Source of the DNA: Halomonas campaniensis
Lineage (GTDB): Bacteria > Pseudomonadota > Gammaproteobacteria > Pseudomonadales > Halomonadaceae
Assembly (NCBI RefSeq): GCF_014193375.1
Contig: NZ_JACHZF010000006.1
Coordinates: forward strand, 109,176 to 173,175
Direction: 5' to 3'
DNA length: 64,000 nucleotides
Both the position numbers and the translations under genes were made by a program. Positions 48,703 through 59,318 of the stretch are shown here, in pieces (the stretch's first letter is position 1; every line of letters starts with the position of its first letter). A model generated the notes under the pieces. That model was not told the DNA's origin. It searched no databases and saw nothing but the letters and a program-made list of their open reading frames with translations.

Positions 48703-50691
48703 TTACAGCAGCAGGCGACGGATGTCGGTGAGCAGCTGGGCCAGCAACGCAGTGAAGCGCGCCGCATCGGCCCCGTTGACCGCCCGGTGGTCGTAGGAGA
48801 GCGACAGCGGCATCATCAGCCGCGGCTCGAACGCCTTGCCGTCCCACACCGGCTTCATCGAGGCCTTGGAGACGCCGAGGATGGCCACCTCCGGGGCATT
48901 GACGATGGGCGTGAAGGCGGTGCCGCCGATGGAGCCCAGGCTCGAGATGGTGAAGCAGCCGCCGGTCATCTCCTCGCGCTTGAGCTTCTTCGACTGGGCC
49001 TTCTTGGCCAGCTCCACGGACTCCTTGGCGATGTCGATCAGCGACTTCCTGTCGGCGTCGCGGATCACCGGCACCATCAGGCCGTCCGGGGTGTCCACCG
49101 CGAGCCCGATGTGGACGTATTTCTTCCACACCACGGTCTCGCCGTCGGCCTTCAGGCTGACGTTGAACTGCGGGTACTGGCGCAGGGCATAGGCACAGGC
49201 CTTGATCAGGAAGGGCAGCGGCGTCAGCTTGGCGCCCTGGGCCTCCGCCTCGGCCTTCATGGACTTGCGGAAGGCCTCCAGCTCGGTGATGTCCGCCTCG
49301 TCGAACTGGGTGACGTGGGGCAGGTTGACCCAGCTGCGGTGCAGGTTGGTGGCGCCCATCTTCATCAGGCGCCCCATGGGCTTCTCTTCCACCTCGCCGA
49401 ACTGGCTGAAGTCCTGGTCCGGAATCGGCGGGATGCCGGAGCCGCCCGCCGCCGGCGCGCCGGCCGGCGCCTGGGCCTTGCCCTGGCTGGCCATCACCTG
49501 CTTGACGTAGGCGTGGACATCCTCCTTGAGGACCCGCTCCTTGGGCCCGCTGGGCCGCACCAGCCCCAGGTCGACGCCCAGCTCGCGGGCCAGCATGCGC
49601 ACCGCCGGGCCGGCGTGGACCAGCTTGCCGTCGCGTGGCTTGTGGGCCGCCATCTCGGCCTCGGGGCTGGGCGTGCCCGCCGGGGTCGGGGCCGGCCTGT
49701 CGGCCTTGGGCGCCTCGGCCTTCTGCTCCGGGGCCTTCGCCGCGGACTTCTTCGCCGGCTTGCTGCCCGCGACTTCCATGTAGCCGATCAGGTCACCCTC
49801 GGAGACGGTGTCGCCCTCCTTGACGGTGAGCTCGAGCAGCTTGCCCTTGACGGGACTCGGCACGTCCATGGAGGCCTTGTCGGACTCCAGGGTGATCAGC
49901 GGGTCTTCCTCGTTCACCTCGTCACCGGCGGCCACGGCGATCTCGATGATCGGCACGTCACTGGAGCCGGAGAGGTCCGGTACGCGGATCTCGCGCCGCT
50001 CCGGCTCGCCGGAGGCCGCCTCCTCCTCGGGCTCCGGCTCGGCAGCCCGGGGCTCGGGCTCGGCGGCGGCCGGGGCCTCGTCGGCATCCTCGCCGGCACC
50101 GCCGTCGTCGACCTCCATGGTGCCGATGACATCACCCTCGGAGACGGTATCACCCTCCTTCACGGTCAGGGACACCAGCTTGCCGGCGTGGGGGCTCGGC
50201 ACGTCCATGGAGGCCTTGTCGGACTCCAGGGTGATCAGGGTGTCCTCGGCGGCCACCTCGTCGCCCTCGGCCACCGCCACTTCGATGATCTCCACGTCGT
50301 CGGAGCCACCCAGGTCGGGGACCTTGATCTCCACGGTGCGCTTGCCACCGCCGCCGGCCTTGGCCGCGGGCTTCTCGGCGGGCTCGGGCGCCTTCTGGGG
50401 AGCCGGCTCGGCCTTCTCCTCGGCCTGATCGGCCGCCGGCTCGGCATCGCCGCCCTCGACCGCCAGCTCGACGATGTCGTCCCCCTCAGAGACGGTGTCG
50501 CCCTCCTTCACCAGCACCTTGACGACCTTGCCGCCCTTCGGCGACGGCACGTCCATGCTGGCCTTGTCGGACTCCAGCGTGATCAGGGTATCCTCGGCCT
50601 CGATCACATCGCCTTCGGATACCGCGATCTCGATGATTTCGACATCCTCGCTACCGCCGATGTCGGGAACTTTGATGATTTCGCTACTCAA
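48703..50691 (-). CDS. aceF: pyruvate dehydrogenase E2, dihydrolipoamide acetyltransferase
   Basis: 662 residues: three lipoyl domains with lipoyl-lysines in ESDKASMD at K43, K159 and K272, joined by Ala/Pro/Glu-rich linkers; a peripheral-subunit-binding domain (about 340-380); and the catalytic domain with DHRAVNG at 634-640 (His635). The start is TTG at 50691, supported by AAGGAG eight bases upstream and by the conserved SSEIIKVPDIGG. No in-frame ATG fits. It transfers acetyl groups from lipoate to CoA. It starts 61 bp after aceE; lpd is not in this operon. Confidence 0.96.
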   Translation of the reverse strand: MSSEIIKVPDIGGSEDVEIIEIAVSEGDVIEAEDTLITLESDKASMDVPSPKGGKVVKVLVKEGDTVSEGDDIVELAVEGGDAEPAADQAEEKAEPAPQKAPEPAEKPAAKAGGGGKRTVEIKVPDLGGSDDVEIIEVAVAEGDEVAAEDTLITLESDKASMDVPSPHAGKLVSLTVKEGDTVSEGDVIGTMEVDDGGAGEDADEAPAAAEPEPRAAEPEPEEEAASGEPERREIRVPDLSGSSDVPIIEIAVAAGDEVNEEDPLITLESDKASMDVPSPVKGKLLELTVKEGDTVSEGDLIGYMEVAGSKPAKKSAAKAPEQKAEAPKADRPAPTPAGTPSPEAEMAAHKPRDGKLVHAGPAVRMLARELGVDLGLVRPSGPKERVLKEDVHAYVKQVMASQGKAQAPAGAPAAGGSGIPPIPDQDFSQFGEVEEKPMGRLMKMGATNLHRSWVNLPHVTQFDEADITELEAFRKSMKAEAEAQGAKLTPLPFLIKACAYALRQYPQFNVSLKADGETVVWKKYVHIGLAVDTPDGLMVPVIRDADRKSLIDIAKESVELAKKAQSKKLKREEMTGGCFTISSLGSIGGTAFTPIVNAPEVAILGVSKASMKPVWDGKAFEPRLMMPLSLSYDHRAVNGADAARFTALLAQLLTDIRRLLL

Positions 50692-50752
50692 GGTCGCGCT
50701 CCTTCCAAATCGTGCCTGGAACCGGCGGGCCCGGGGCCCGCCGATCACCGGA

Positions 50753-53425
50753 TCAGTCGGTCAGCGGGTTGGGCTTGGCCGGGTCGATGCCGTACTTCTT
50801 CAGCGCCTCGCCGACCACCTTGCGATCCAGCTCGCCACGCTCGGCCAGCGCCTTGAGCGCCGCCACGGTGACGAAGTGGCGGTCGACCTCGAAGAAGTGG
50901 CGCAGCTTCTCGCGGGTGTCGGAGCGGCCGAAGCCGTCGGTGCCCAGCACGTGGTAGTCGGTCGGCACCCAGGCCCTGACCTGATCCGCGAACAGGCGCA
51001 TGTAGTCGGTGGAGGCGATGGCCGGGCCCTCGCGCCCCTCGAGGCAACGGGTGACATGCGGCTTGGCCGGTTCGGCCTCGGGATCCAGGAAGGCGGCGCG
51101 ATCCAGGGCCAGCGCCTCGCGACGCAGCTCGTTGAAGCTGGTGACGCTCCAGATGTCCGCGCCGATGCCCCATTCCTCGGCCAGCATCTCGGCGGCGGCC
51201 TCGACCTCGCGCAGGATGGTGCCACAGCCCAGCAGCTGGACCCGGCCCTTCTTGCCCTCGGTCTCGCGCAGCAGGTACATGCCCTTGACGATGTCCTCGG
51301 CCGGGATGGTCGCAAGCTCCGGATGCTCGTAGTTCTCGTTCATCACCGTCAGGTAGTAGAAGCAGTTCTCCTTGTCGGCGAACATCCGCTTCAGGCCGTC
51401 CTGGACGATCACCGCGACCTCGTGGGCATAGGTCGGGTCGTAGCTGCGGCAGTTGGGGATGGTGGAGGCCTGCAGGTGGCTGTGGCCATCCTGGTGCTGC
51501 AGGCCCTCGCCGTTGAGGGTGGTGCGCCCGGCGGTACCGCCCACCAGGAAGCCCCGTGCCTGCAGGTCACCGGCCGCCCAGGCCAGGTCACCGATGCGCT
51601 GGAAGCCGAACATCGAGTAGTAGATGTAGAACGGCAGCAGCGTCAGGTTGTTGTTGCTGTACGAGGTCGCCGCGGCCATCCACGCGGACATGGCGCCGGC
51701 CTCGGAGATGCCCTCCTCGAGGATCTGGCCCTGCTTGTCCTCGCGGTAGAACATGATCTGGCCCTTGTCGACGGGCTCGTACTTCTGGCCTTCGGAGGTG
51801 TAGATGCCGAGCTGGCGGAACATCCCCTCCATGCCGAAGGTGCGTGCCTCGTCGGGCACGATGGGCACCACCTGCTTGCCGATCTGCTTGTCCTTCACCA
51901 GGCCGTTGAGGATGCGCACGAAGGCCATGGTGGTGGAGACCTCGCGGCCCTTGGAGCCGCCGGTCTGGGAGGCGAAGGTCTTGTCCTCCAGGGAGGGGAT
52001 CGGCAGGGCCTCGAAGTCGCTGCGGCGCTGGGGCAGGTAGCCGCCCAGCCGCTCGCGCTGCAGGTGCATGTACTTGAGCTCGGGGGAGTCGTCCTCCGGC
52101 TTGTAGTAGGGCACCTCCTTGAGCTGTTCGTCGGTCAGCGGGATGCCGAAGCGGTCGCGGAACTTGCGCAGCGCCTCGTATTCCATGCTCTTGACCTGGT
52201 GGGCCTCGTTGGCCGCCTCGCCGTCGCCGCTGCCCATGCCGTAGCCCTTGACGGTGTGCGCCAGGATCACGGTGGGACGGCCGTTGGCGTTGTTCACCGC
52301 CTGGTGGTAGGCCGCATAGACCTTGAACGGGTCGTGGCCGCCGCGGTTGAGCTTCCAGATGTCCTCGTCGGACATGTCCTTGACCATCTCGGCGGTCTCC
52401 GGGTACTTCCCGAAGAAGTGCTTGCGGGTGTAGGCCCCGTCGTTGGCCTTGTAGTTCTGGTACTCGCCGTCGACCGACTCGTCCATGACCTTCTGCAGCA
52501 CACCCTTCTTGTCCTTCTCGAAGAGCGGGTCCCACAGGCGGCCCCAGACCACCTTGAGCACGTTCCAGCCGGCACCGCGGAAGACGCCCTCGAGCTCGTC
52601 GATGATGCGGCCGTTGCCGCGCACCGGGCCGTCGAGGCGCTGGAGGTTGCAGTTGACGACGAAGATCAGGTTGTCGAGCTTCTCGCGGCTCGCCAGGTGG
52701 ATGGCCCCCAGGGACTCCGGCTCGTCGCACTCGCCGTCGCCCATGAAGCACCAGATCCGACGATCCTGCATGTCCTTCATCTCACGCGAATGCAGGTACT
52801 TCATCACGTGGGCCTGGTAGATGGCCTGGATGGGGCCGAGGCCCATGGAGACGGTGGGGAACTGCCAGAAGTCCGGCATCAGCCAGGGGTGCGGATAGGA
52901 CGAGAGGCCGTCGCCATCCACCTCCTGGCGATACTTGTCCATCTGCTCCTCGGTCAGGCGACCCTCCAGGTAGGCGCGGGCATAGACGCCCGGGGCCACG
53001 TGGCCCTGGATGTAGACCAGGTCGCCCTCGAAGTCGCCGTTGGGCGCGCGGAAGAAGTGGTTGAAGCCCACATCGTAGAGAGTGGCTGCCGACATGAAGC
53101 TGGCGATGTGACCACCGAGGCCCGGGTTGGCGCGGTTGTTGCGGATCACCTGGGCAATGGCGTTGTAGCGGATCAGGGAGCGGATCCGGCGCTCCATGAA
53201 GAGATCCCCCGGCATCGGCGCCTCGCGATGCACCGGAATGGTGTTGCGATGCGGGGTGGTCACCGAGAAGGGCGCCTGTGTCCCGTCGCGGCGCAGGCGA
53301 TCTGCCAGGCGGGTCAACAGGTACCGGGCGCGTTCCTCGCCCTCGCGATCCACGACCGATTCCAGGGATTCCAGCCACTCCGTGGTTTCGACCGGATCGA
53401 GATCCTCTCTTGCCTCCAGACTCAT
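50753..53425 (-). CDS. aceE: pyruvate dehydrogenase E1 component, homodimeric
   Basis: This 890-residue thiamine-diphosphate enzyme decarboxylates pyruvate and acetylates E2 lipoate. It is the homodimeric type, like E. coli AceE (887). The ThDP motif begins MGDGECDEPES, the GIGxEA-like TEVS/EAGAM region is present and the His-rich HRNTIPV N-terminus is conserved. The ATG at 53425 has GGAGAG upstream. Its 348-bp upstream region holds two dyads. Confidence 0.97.
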   Translation of the reverse strand: MSLEAREDLDPVETTEWLESLESVVDREGEERARYLLTRLADRLRRDGTQAPFSVTTPHRNTIPVHREAPMPGDLFMERRIRSLIRYNAIAQVIRNNRANPGLGGHIASFMSAATLYDVGFNHFFRAPNGDFEGDLVYIQGHVAPGVYARAYLEGRLTEEQMDKYRQEVDGDGLSSYPHPWLMPDFWQFPTVSMGLGPIQAIYQAHVMKYLHSREMKDMQDRRIWCFMGDGECDEPESLGAIHLASREKLDNLIFVVNCNLQRLDGPVRGNGRIIDELEGVFRGAGWNVLKVVWGRLWDPLFEKDKKGVLQKVMDESVDGEYQNYKANDGAYTRKHFFGKYPETAEMVKDMSDEDIWKLNRGGHDPFKVYAAYHQAVNNANGRPTVILAHTVKGYGMGSGDGEAANEAHQVKSMEYEALRKFRDRFGIPLTDEQLKEVPYYKPEDDSPELKYMHLQRERLGGYLPQRRSDFEALPIPSLEDKTFASQTGGSKGREVSTTMAFVRILNGLVKDKQIGKQVVPIVPDEARTFGMEGMFRQLGIYTSEGQKYEPVDKGQIMFYREDKQGQILEEGISEAGAMSAWMAAATSYSNNNLTLLPFYIYYSMFGFQRIGDLAWAAGDLQARGFLVGGTAGRTTLNGEGLQHQDGHSHLQASTIPNCRSYDPTYAHEVAVIVQDGLKRMFADKENCFYYLTVMNENYEHPELATIPAEDIVKGMYLLRETEGKKGRVQLLGCGTILREVEAAAEMLAEEWGIGADIWSVTSFNELRREALALDRAAFLDPEAEPAKPHVTRCLEGREGPAIASTDYMRLFADQVRAWVPTDYHVLGTDGFGRSDTREKLRHFFEVDRHFVTVAALKALAERGELDRKVVGEALKKYGIDPAKPNPLTD

Positions 53426-53773
53426 AGACGTCTCTCCGAATGACGATGGGGGGTGTCGTGCGCCCCGCAACGCAGGGGCCTGGTGGGTCTCTCCCGGGGA
53501 GAGCCATGCACGCCGCATGTCGGGGGTGATGTAGTAGTTTTACTAGACGATGCGATCTAGCTGCCTTGATGGCGACGAAGATACCGTAAACGCCCTCCCC
53601 TGCCAATTCAAGATAGAATGGAAATGTTTTTCACATTGATTGCATTGCACCGCAACACAAGGGATTAGCGACATTTCCCGGGACCGAATGCGACCAAGGA
53701 CAAGGGCTTGTAGCCGAACTACCGTATGAATCGAGCGTGCCATTCCCCGCCCCCTCTCGGCCCGCGACAGCCC
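53426..53773. promoter_or_regulatory. 348-bp region upstream of aceE
   Basis: No gene is supported. Two dyads are visible: CTAGA-N8-TCTAG (53543-53560) and AATGT-N5-ACATT (53623-53637). A possible minus-strand -35 TTGAAT lies near 53610. The left part (53430-53520) is GC-rich leader and the right part is AT-richer. No PdhR-type AATTGGT/ACCAATT operator was seen. Confidence 0.5.
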
Positions 53774-54340
53774 TCATGGAGTGCGTAGTTTTCGCAAAGT
53801 CTGGCGGAAGTAGGCCCAGTCGAAGGCCGGCCCGGGGTCGGACTTGCGCAGCGGGGCCACATGGGCGTGGCCGGTGATGCGCTGCTCGGCGAGCGCCGGG
53901 TAGGCCGCCAGCAGCTGTCGGGTCACGGCCGCCAGGGTCCGGTACTGCGCCCCGGCATAGGGCGAGACCTCGTCGCCCTCCAGCTCGATGCCGATGGCGA
54001 AGTCATTGAGGGCGACGCGCTCCCTGCCACCATCGCGCCAGCGCGACCGGCCGGCATGCCAGGCCCGGCGGTGGAAGGGCACGAACTGCACGCACTCGCC
54101 ATCGCGGCGGATCAGCAGGTGGGCCGAGACGCGCAGGCCGGCGATGGTGGCGAAGAAGGGATGGGCTTCGGGGTCGAGCCGGTTGGTGAACAGCCGCTCG
54201 ACATGCTCGCCACCGAACTCACCCGGCGGCAGGCTGATGGAGTGCAGCAGCAGCAGCGAGACCTCCCCGCTCGGCCGCGCGTCGCAGTTGGGTGACGGCA
54301 CCCGCCTCGCCCCCGCGAGCCATCCCTGTTCGATCGGCAT
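53774..54340 (-). CDS. ampD: 1,6-anhydro-N-acetylmuramyl-L-alanine amidase
   Basis: This 188-residue cytoplasmic zinc amidase of peptidoglycan recycling removes peptide from anhydro-muropeptides and so controls AmpR-type beta-lactamase inducers. Zinc ligands are His33, His158 and Asp168, matching the ten-residue spacing of E. coli AmpD. GHAHVAPLRKSDPGP is present. There is no signal peptide. Divergent from nadC, the conserved arrangement. Confidence 0.95.
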   Translation of the reverse strand: MPIEQGWLAGARRVPSPNCDARPSGEVSLLLLHSISLPPGEFGGEHVERLFTNRLDPEAHPFFATIAGLRVSAHLLIRRDGECVQFVPFHRRAWHAGRSRWRDGGRERVALNDFAIGIELEGDEVSPYAGAQYRTLAAVTRQLLAAYPALAEQRITGHAHVAPLRKSDPGPAFDWAYFRQTLRKLRTP

Positions 54341-54349
54341 CCTGATCCC

Positions 54350-54379
54350 CTGACGTCGCCTGCCTGGATTCCCTATAAT
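54350..54379 (+). promoter_or_regulatory. promoter of nadC
   Basis: A perfect -10 TATAAT (54374-54379) and a -35 CTGACG (54350-54355) with an 18-bp spacer predict a leader of about 70 nt. Confidence 0.75.
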
Positions 54380-54444
54380 GAACGCCCTTGACGCTCATTG
54401 CCTACTCCGGCGCCCGCCGCGCCAGGCCCCAACCTCGAGAGTGA

Positions 54445-55305
<861 letters not shown>

Positions 55306-55309
55306 GCGC

Positions 55310-55840
55310 TCAGGTCTCCAGCAGGGCGAGGGGCTTCTCGAAGCGCTTGCGGCAGAGCCGTTCGCCGCCGCGCTCCACCCACTCCTCGCCGACCTCCCGC
55401 CAGCCCCGCCGGGCGAGTGCCTCGGCCAGCACCAGGCTCGCCTCGATGGTGACGCGGGCGATACCGTGCTCGCGCAGCAGCCGCTCGGCGTGGATCAGCA
55501 GGGTCGCGCCGATGCCGCGCCGCGCCAGCGACGGCCAGACGTAGAGGGTCTCGATGCGCCCGCGGGGAATGTCCAGCTCGAGGAAGCCCACGCAGCGCCC
55601 GTCGCAGGTCGCCACCAGGGTGGTGTAGAGCGCCTGGCGCGCGGCCCAGGCGCTGGCGTCCCGCGGCAGGGCACCGGCCCAGGCCTCCCGCTCGGCCACG
55701 CTGTAGCGGGCCATGGCCCCCTGCATCACGGCGTGGTGGAAGACCTCGGCCTGATCGGCGGCATCCCGCGCCCGCGCCTGGCGGTAGAGGATGCGCGGCC
55801 CGGAGGCGGGTCCCTGCGGGGCGTTGGCGGTCTGGCTCAT
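55310..55840 (-). CDS. GNAT family N-acetyltransferase
   Basis: 176 residues with a GNAT fold. The acetyl-CoA loop is SLARRGIGATLLIHAE (about 114-129), after the beta strand IETLYVWP. The N-terminus (YRQARARDAADQAEVFHHAV) is typical of YafP-like members. The substrate is unknown. AGGAGC precedes the ATG. Confidence 0.87.
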   Translation of the reverse strand: MSQTANAPQGPASGPRILYRQARARDAADQAEVFHHAVMQGAMARYSVAEREAWAGALPRDASAWAARQALYTTLVATCDGRCVGFLELDIPRGRIETLYVWPSLARRGIGATLLIHAERLLREHGIARVTIEASLVLAEALARRGWREVGEEWVERGGERLCRKRFEKPLALLET

Positions 55841-55942
55841 GGCGCTCCTGTCCGATGCATGGCTGTTGCTCGGAGCCTACACAAGCCGGCGCCCGCGGCC
55901 AATCCCCTCGCCCGCCGAGCGAGCGCCAGGCATAATCGCGCC

Positions 55943-56668
55943 ATGACCGACACCCTCCCGCCCCCCTCCTTCGCCATGACGCCGATCGGCGTCATCGAGA
56001 GCGACTACCCCGACAAGTTCGGCATCCCCCGCCAGCCGGGCCTGGCCCCGGCGGCCCGGGCCAGCCTGGTGCTTGCCCCGCCCTTCGACGATCCGCTGGC
56101 GATGCGCGGCATCGAGGCCTTCAGCCACCTGTGGCTCACCTTCGTCTTTCACGAGAGCCCTTCGCGCTGGACCCCGCTGGTGCGCCCACCGCGCCTCGGC
56201 GGCAACGCCAGGGTCGGGGTGTTCGCCAGCCGCAGTACCCACCGCCCCAACCGCCTGGGGCTGTCGCTGGTCGAGCTCCTCGAGGTCGACACCCGCCGCG
56301 GCGTACGCCTGCGGCTGCGTGGCGCCGACCTGGTCAGCGGCACGCCGGTGCTCGACATCAAGCCCTACCTGCCCTGGGCGGAGTCGCGGCCCGAGGCGCG
56401 GGCCGGCTTCGCCCCCGAGGCGCCGCCCCGGCGGCCGGTCGGCTTCTCGGCCATCGCCGAGGCGGCGCTGGCGGCGCGGGAGGATGGCGACTCGCTGCGT
56501 GAGCTGATCACCCAGGTGCTGGCCCAGGACCCGCGTCCCGCCTATCATCGCCGCGGCGCCGAGGAACGGCTCTACGGCGTGCGCCTGCGCGACGTGGACG
56601 TGCGCTTCCAGGCACGGGGCGACGGGGAGCAGACGCGGCTGCAGGTGGTCGAGATCGTGCCGGCGTGA
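55943..56668 (+). CDS. trmO: tRNA (t6A37) N6-methyltransferase TrmO
   Basis: 241 residues. The SAM-binding beta-barrel segment GVFASRSTHRPNRLGLS (near 92-108) identifies the TsaA/TrmO family, which methylates t6A37 in tRNA-Thr. The start at 55943 has no good Shine-Dalgarno, but a CATAAT -10 ends seven bases before it, so the mRNA could be leaderless. A long in-frame region upstream is antisense to the GNAT gene and was excluded. Confidence 0.93.
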   Translation: MTDTLPPPSFAMTPIGVIESDYPDKFGIPRQPGLAPAARASLVLAPPFDDPLAMRGIEAFSHLWLTFVFHESPSRWTPLVRPPRLGGNARVGVFASRSTHRPNRLGLSLVELLEVDTRRGVRLRLRGADLVSGTPVLDIKPYLPWAESRPEARAGFAPEAPPRRPVGFSAIAEAALAAREDGDSLRELITQVLAQDPRPAYHRRGAEERLYGVRLRDVDVRFQARGDGEQTRLQVVEIVPA

Positions 56669-56683
56669 CTCCCCCCGGAGACG

Positions 56684-56709
56684 ACGAAGGGCCCCGCAGG
56701 GCCCTTCGT
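56684..56709. terminator. bidirectional terminator between trmO and purC
   Basis: An 11-bp perfect stem ACGAAGGGCCC/GGGCCCTTCGT with a CGCA loop lies between convergent genes. Confidence 0.7.
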
Positions 56710-56729
56710 GGATCAGGGGGTCGACGCTG

Positions 56730-57443
56730 TCAGTCGAAGCTGACGCCGATGCGCCGGCCCACTTCCTCGTAGGCCTCGATCACCCCACCCAGCCCCTGAC
56801 GGAAGCGGTCCTTGTCGAGCTTCTCGCGGGTCTGCGCATCCCACAGGCGGCAGCCATCCGGCGAGAATTCGTCGCCCAGCATCAGCTGGCCCTGGAACAG
56901 GCCGAACTCCAGCTTGTAGTCGACCAGCAGCAGGCCGCCATCGGCGAACAGCTGCTTGAGCACCTCGTTGACCCGGAAGGTCAGCGCCTTCATCTCGGCC
57001 AGCTGCGCCGGCGTGGCCCAGCCGAAGGTCTCGGCCAGCGACTCGTTGATCATCGGGTCGTGCAGCGCATCGTTCTTGAGGAACAGCTCGAAGGTGGGCG
57101 GCGTGAGCGTCTTGCCCTCCTCCACGCCCAGCCGCTTGACCAGGCCGCCGGCGGCGATGTTGCGCACCACGCACTCCACCGGGATCATCTCGAGCCGCTT
57201 CACCAGGCTCTCGGTATCGGAGAGACGCGTCTCGAAGTGGGTGGGAATCCCCGCCGCGGCCAGGGTCTCCATGATGAAGGCATTGAAGCAGTTGTTGACC
57301 ATGCCCTTGCGCGCCAGCGACTCCATGCGCTCGCCGTCGAAGGCGCTGGTGTCATCGCGGAACTGCAGGACCACGCGGTCCGGGTCATCGGTGGCAAAGA
57401 CCGACTTGGCCTTGCCGGCATAGAGTTCTTGACGCTTTTCCAT
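56730..57443 (-). CDS. purC: phosphoribosylaminoimidazole-succinocarboxamide synthase
   Basis: This 237-residue enzyme ligates aspartate to CAIR in purine synthesis (SAICAR synthetase). It begins [16 protein letters not shown] and contains [13 protein letters not shown] and LVDYKLEFG, all family signatures. The ATG at 57443 has GGAGG upstream and gives exactly the E. coli length. Last gene of dapA-bamC-MBL-purC. Confidence 0.97.
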   Translation of the reverse strand: MEKRQELYAGKAKSVFATDDPDRVVLQFRDDTSAFDGERMESLARKGMVNNCFNAFIMETLAAAGIPTHFETRLSDTESLVKRLEMIPVECVVRNIAAGGLVKRLGVEEGKTLTPPTFELFLKNDALHDPMINESLAETFGWATPAQLAEMKALTFRVNEVLKQLFADGGLLLVDYKLEFGLFQGQLMLGDEFSPDGCRLWDAQTREKLDKDRFRQGLGGVIEAYEEVGRRIGVSFD

Positions 57444-57501
57444 GGAAGCCTCCAGAGGCTGCAAGCGGGTGACAATCGGGAAGTGGTGGCAGTATGTCGG
57501 G

Positions 57502-58308
57502 TCAGCCGATGAGCTGCCACGCCAGGCCCTCGTCCTGGCGGGCGACCTTCAGCCGCGATTCATCGCCATCGAGCAGCGGCACCAGGGCCTCCCGGGCCAG
57601 CTCGGGGCGGTTGTTGTGTTCGGAAAGGTGCGAGCAGACCACCTGCTGCAGGCGGTCCAGGCCCAGCCGGGCCAGCAGGGCCGCCGCCTGGGCGTTGGCC
57701 AGGTGGCCCCAGTCCCCGCCCACCCGGCGCTTCAGCCGCGGCGGATAGGGCCCCTCGGCGAGCATCCGCACGTCGTGGTTGCACTCCAGCACCAGGGCAT
57801 CGCAGCCGGCGAAGGCCCCGGCCACGTGGTCGGTGGGGTGACCCAGGTCGGTCAGCACCCCCAGGGAGCGCCCTCCCCCGCCGTGGAAGCGGAACTGTAC
57901 CGGCTCGCGGGCATCGTGGGGCACGGTGACCGGATCGATGGTCAGCCCCTTGATGGCGAAGCGCGCCTGGGGAGTGATCCAGTGACGCCGGGGCAGCTCG
58001 CCCAGCCGGCCCGAGGCCCAGGTCCCCGGGGTCAGGTAGACCGGCACGCCGTGGCGTCGCGCCAGGGGGCCGACCCCGCGGATATGGTCGCCATGCTCGT
58101 GGGTCACCAGCACGGCATCCAGCTGACGGGGATGCAGGCCGAGATCGGCCAGCCGCCGCTCGGCCTCGCGCAGGCCGAAGCCGCAGTCCACCAGCAGGTG
58201 GGTCTCGCCATCGCTGACCAGGGTCGCATTGCCCTTGCTGCCGCTGCCCAGGGAGCCGAAGCGCAGGACGCCGGCAGGGAGAGCGGCCTCGGCCACCCGC
58301 TCGGCCAT
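57502..58308 (-). CDS. MBL-fold metal-dependent hydrolase (YycJ/VicX-like)
   Basis: This 268-residue metallo-beta-lactamase-fold protein has the metal motif THEHGDH at 69-75 and further ligands in [11 protein letters not shown] near the C-terminus. The N-terminal [15 protein letters not shown] strand is typical of the YycJ/VicX group of putative nucleases or phosphodiesterases. It overlaps the bamC stop by one base (TGATG). The same insertion between bamC and purC is seen in many gammaproteobacteria. Substrate unknown. Confidence 0.9.
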   Translation of the reverse strand: MAERVAEAALPAGVLRFGSLGSGSKGNATLVSDGETHLLVDCGFGLREAERRLADLGLHPRQLDAVLVTHEHGDHIRGVGPLARRHGVPVYLTPGTWASGRLGELPRRHWITPQARFAIKGLTIDPVTVPHDAREPVQFRFHGGGGRSLGVLTDLGHPTDHVAGAFAGCDALVLECNHDVRMLAEGPYPPRLKRRVGGDWGHLANAQAAALLARLGLDRLQQVVCSHLSEHNNRPELAREALVPLLDGDESRLKVARQDEGLAWQLIG

Positions 58309-59273
58309 CAGCGCAGCAGGCCCGCCACCCGCTCGAGCAGCTCGCGCTGGTCCTCGGGGCTGAAGCCGCGCTCGCTGGCGTTCTCCGCCCGCAGCACGGT
58401 CTGCTCGGGTCCCGCCGACTCCAGCACCAGGCGGATCTGCTGGTGCATCTGGCGAACGTCCGGGCTGAAGACGATCTGCAGCGGGTTGCGGTTGCGCTCG
58501 GTGACCGTCATGTAGCTGATCAGGAAGTCATGGGCCTCGGGGTCGCGCTCGAGCAGCTCGCGGCGCTCCTCCACGGTGAAGTCCAGTTCCAGCTGATGGC
58601 TCAGCTCGGCCCAGGTGCGGTCGATGTCCAGCGGGACCTGCACCACCCACTGCTCGCCCTGCTGGGTGACGCGCAGGCGCTCCTCGCCGGCCAGCCGCTG
58701 GGCGGCCAGGGAGGAGGAGCTGGCCGAGGCGCTGCGCGCGCCGAAGTACTGTTCCAGGGCCTCCAGGCAGGCCGCCACCGGGGCACCGCCCTGGTCGCAG
58801 CGGACCTCGCTGTCGCCGGCCCGCAGCCCCTGGCGCACGCTGAGTCGCGCCTGCTGGGTCTCGATCACCCCGCGGGAGGAGTCGCTGGCCACCACACCGA
58901 GGCCGCGGGTGCGGGCGAAGTCCTCCAGCTGCGGCCAGACGCTGCCCGGGTCGGTACCGATCACCAGCCAGCTGTCGCGACCGATGTCGCGGCGCTCGAC
59001 GAAGTCGCGCTCGACGGCCCGGCCGGCGCCCAGCGGCTGCGGGCTGGGGGCCCGGAAGCGGCCGTCCGGGGCACGGAAATCGCCGGCGGCCTCGGGTACC
59101 GGCATGGCATCGCGGTAGCGCTGCGAGTCACGGGTCTCGGGCAGGACCAGCGGCGAGCTGCCACGGGCCTCGGCGTAGTCGACGTTGCGATCGTGGTAGT
59201 AGCCGTCGGGGCGCGCACAGCCCGCCAGGGCGATGGCCGCCACCAGCGGGAGCCATTTCAGCGCAGAGTTCAT
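58308..59273 (-). CDS. bamC: outer membrane protein assembly factor BamC
   Basis: 321 residues with a lipoprotein signal: LAGC lipobox with Cys19. After it comes the low-complexity lid region (about 25-85) and two helix-grip domains. BamC is an accessory lipoprotein of the BAM complex. A Ser-rich loop (SASASSSS, near 190) is unusual. I set the start at 59273 (MNSALKW) rather than five codons upstream because it gives a standard signal peptide. It is 45 bp downstream of dapA, the conserved dapA-bamC pair. Confidence 0.93.
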   Translation of the reverse strand: MNSALKWLPLVAAIALAGCARPDGYYHDRNVDYAEARGSSPLVLPETRDSQRYRDAMPVPEAAGDFRAPDGRFRAPSPQPLGAGRAVERDFVERRDIGRDSWLVIGTDPGSVWPQLEDFARTRGLGVVASDSSRGVIETQQARLSVRQGLRAGDSEVRCDQGGAPVAACLEALEQYFGARSASASSSSLAAQRLAGEERLRVTQQGEQWVVQVPLDIDRTWAELSHQLELDFTVEERRELLERDPEAHDFLISYMTVTERNRNPLQIVFSPDVRQMHQQIRLVLESAGPEQTVLRAENASERGFSPEDQRELLERVAGLLR

Positions 59274-59318
59274 GCGTCCACCTTGCATCCAGTTCTCCAG
59301 GTTCCGGCGCGGCGCCGA

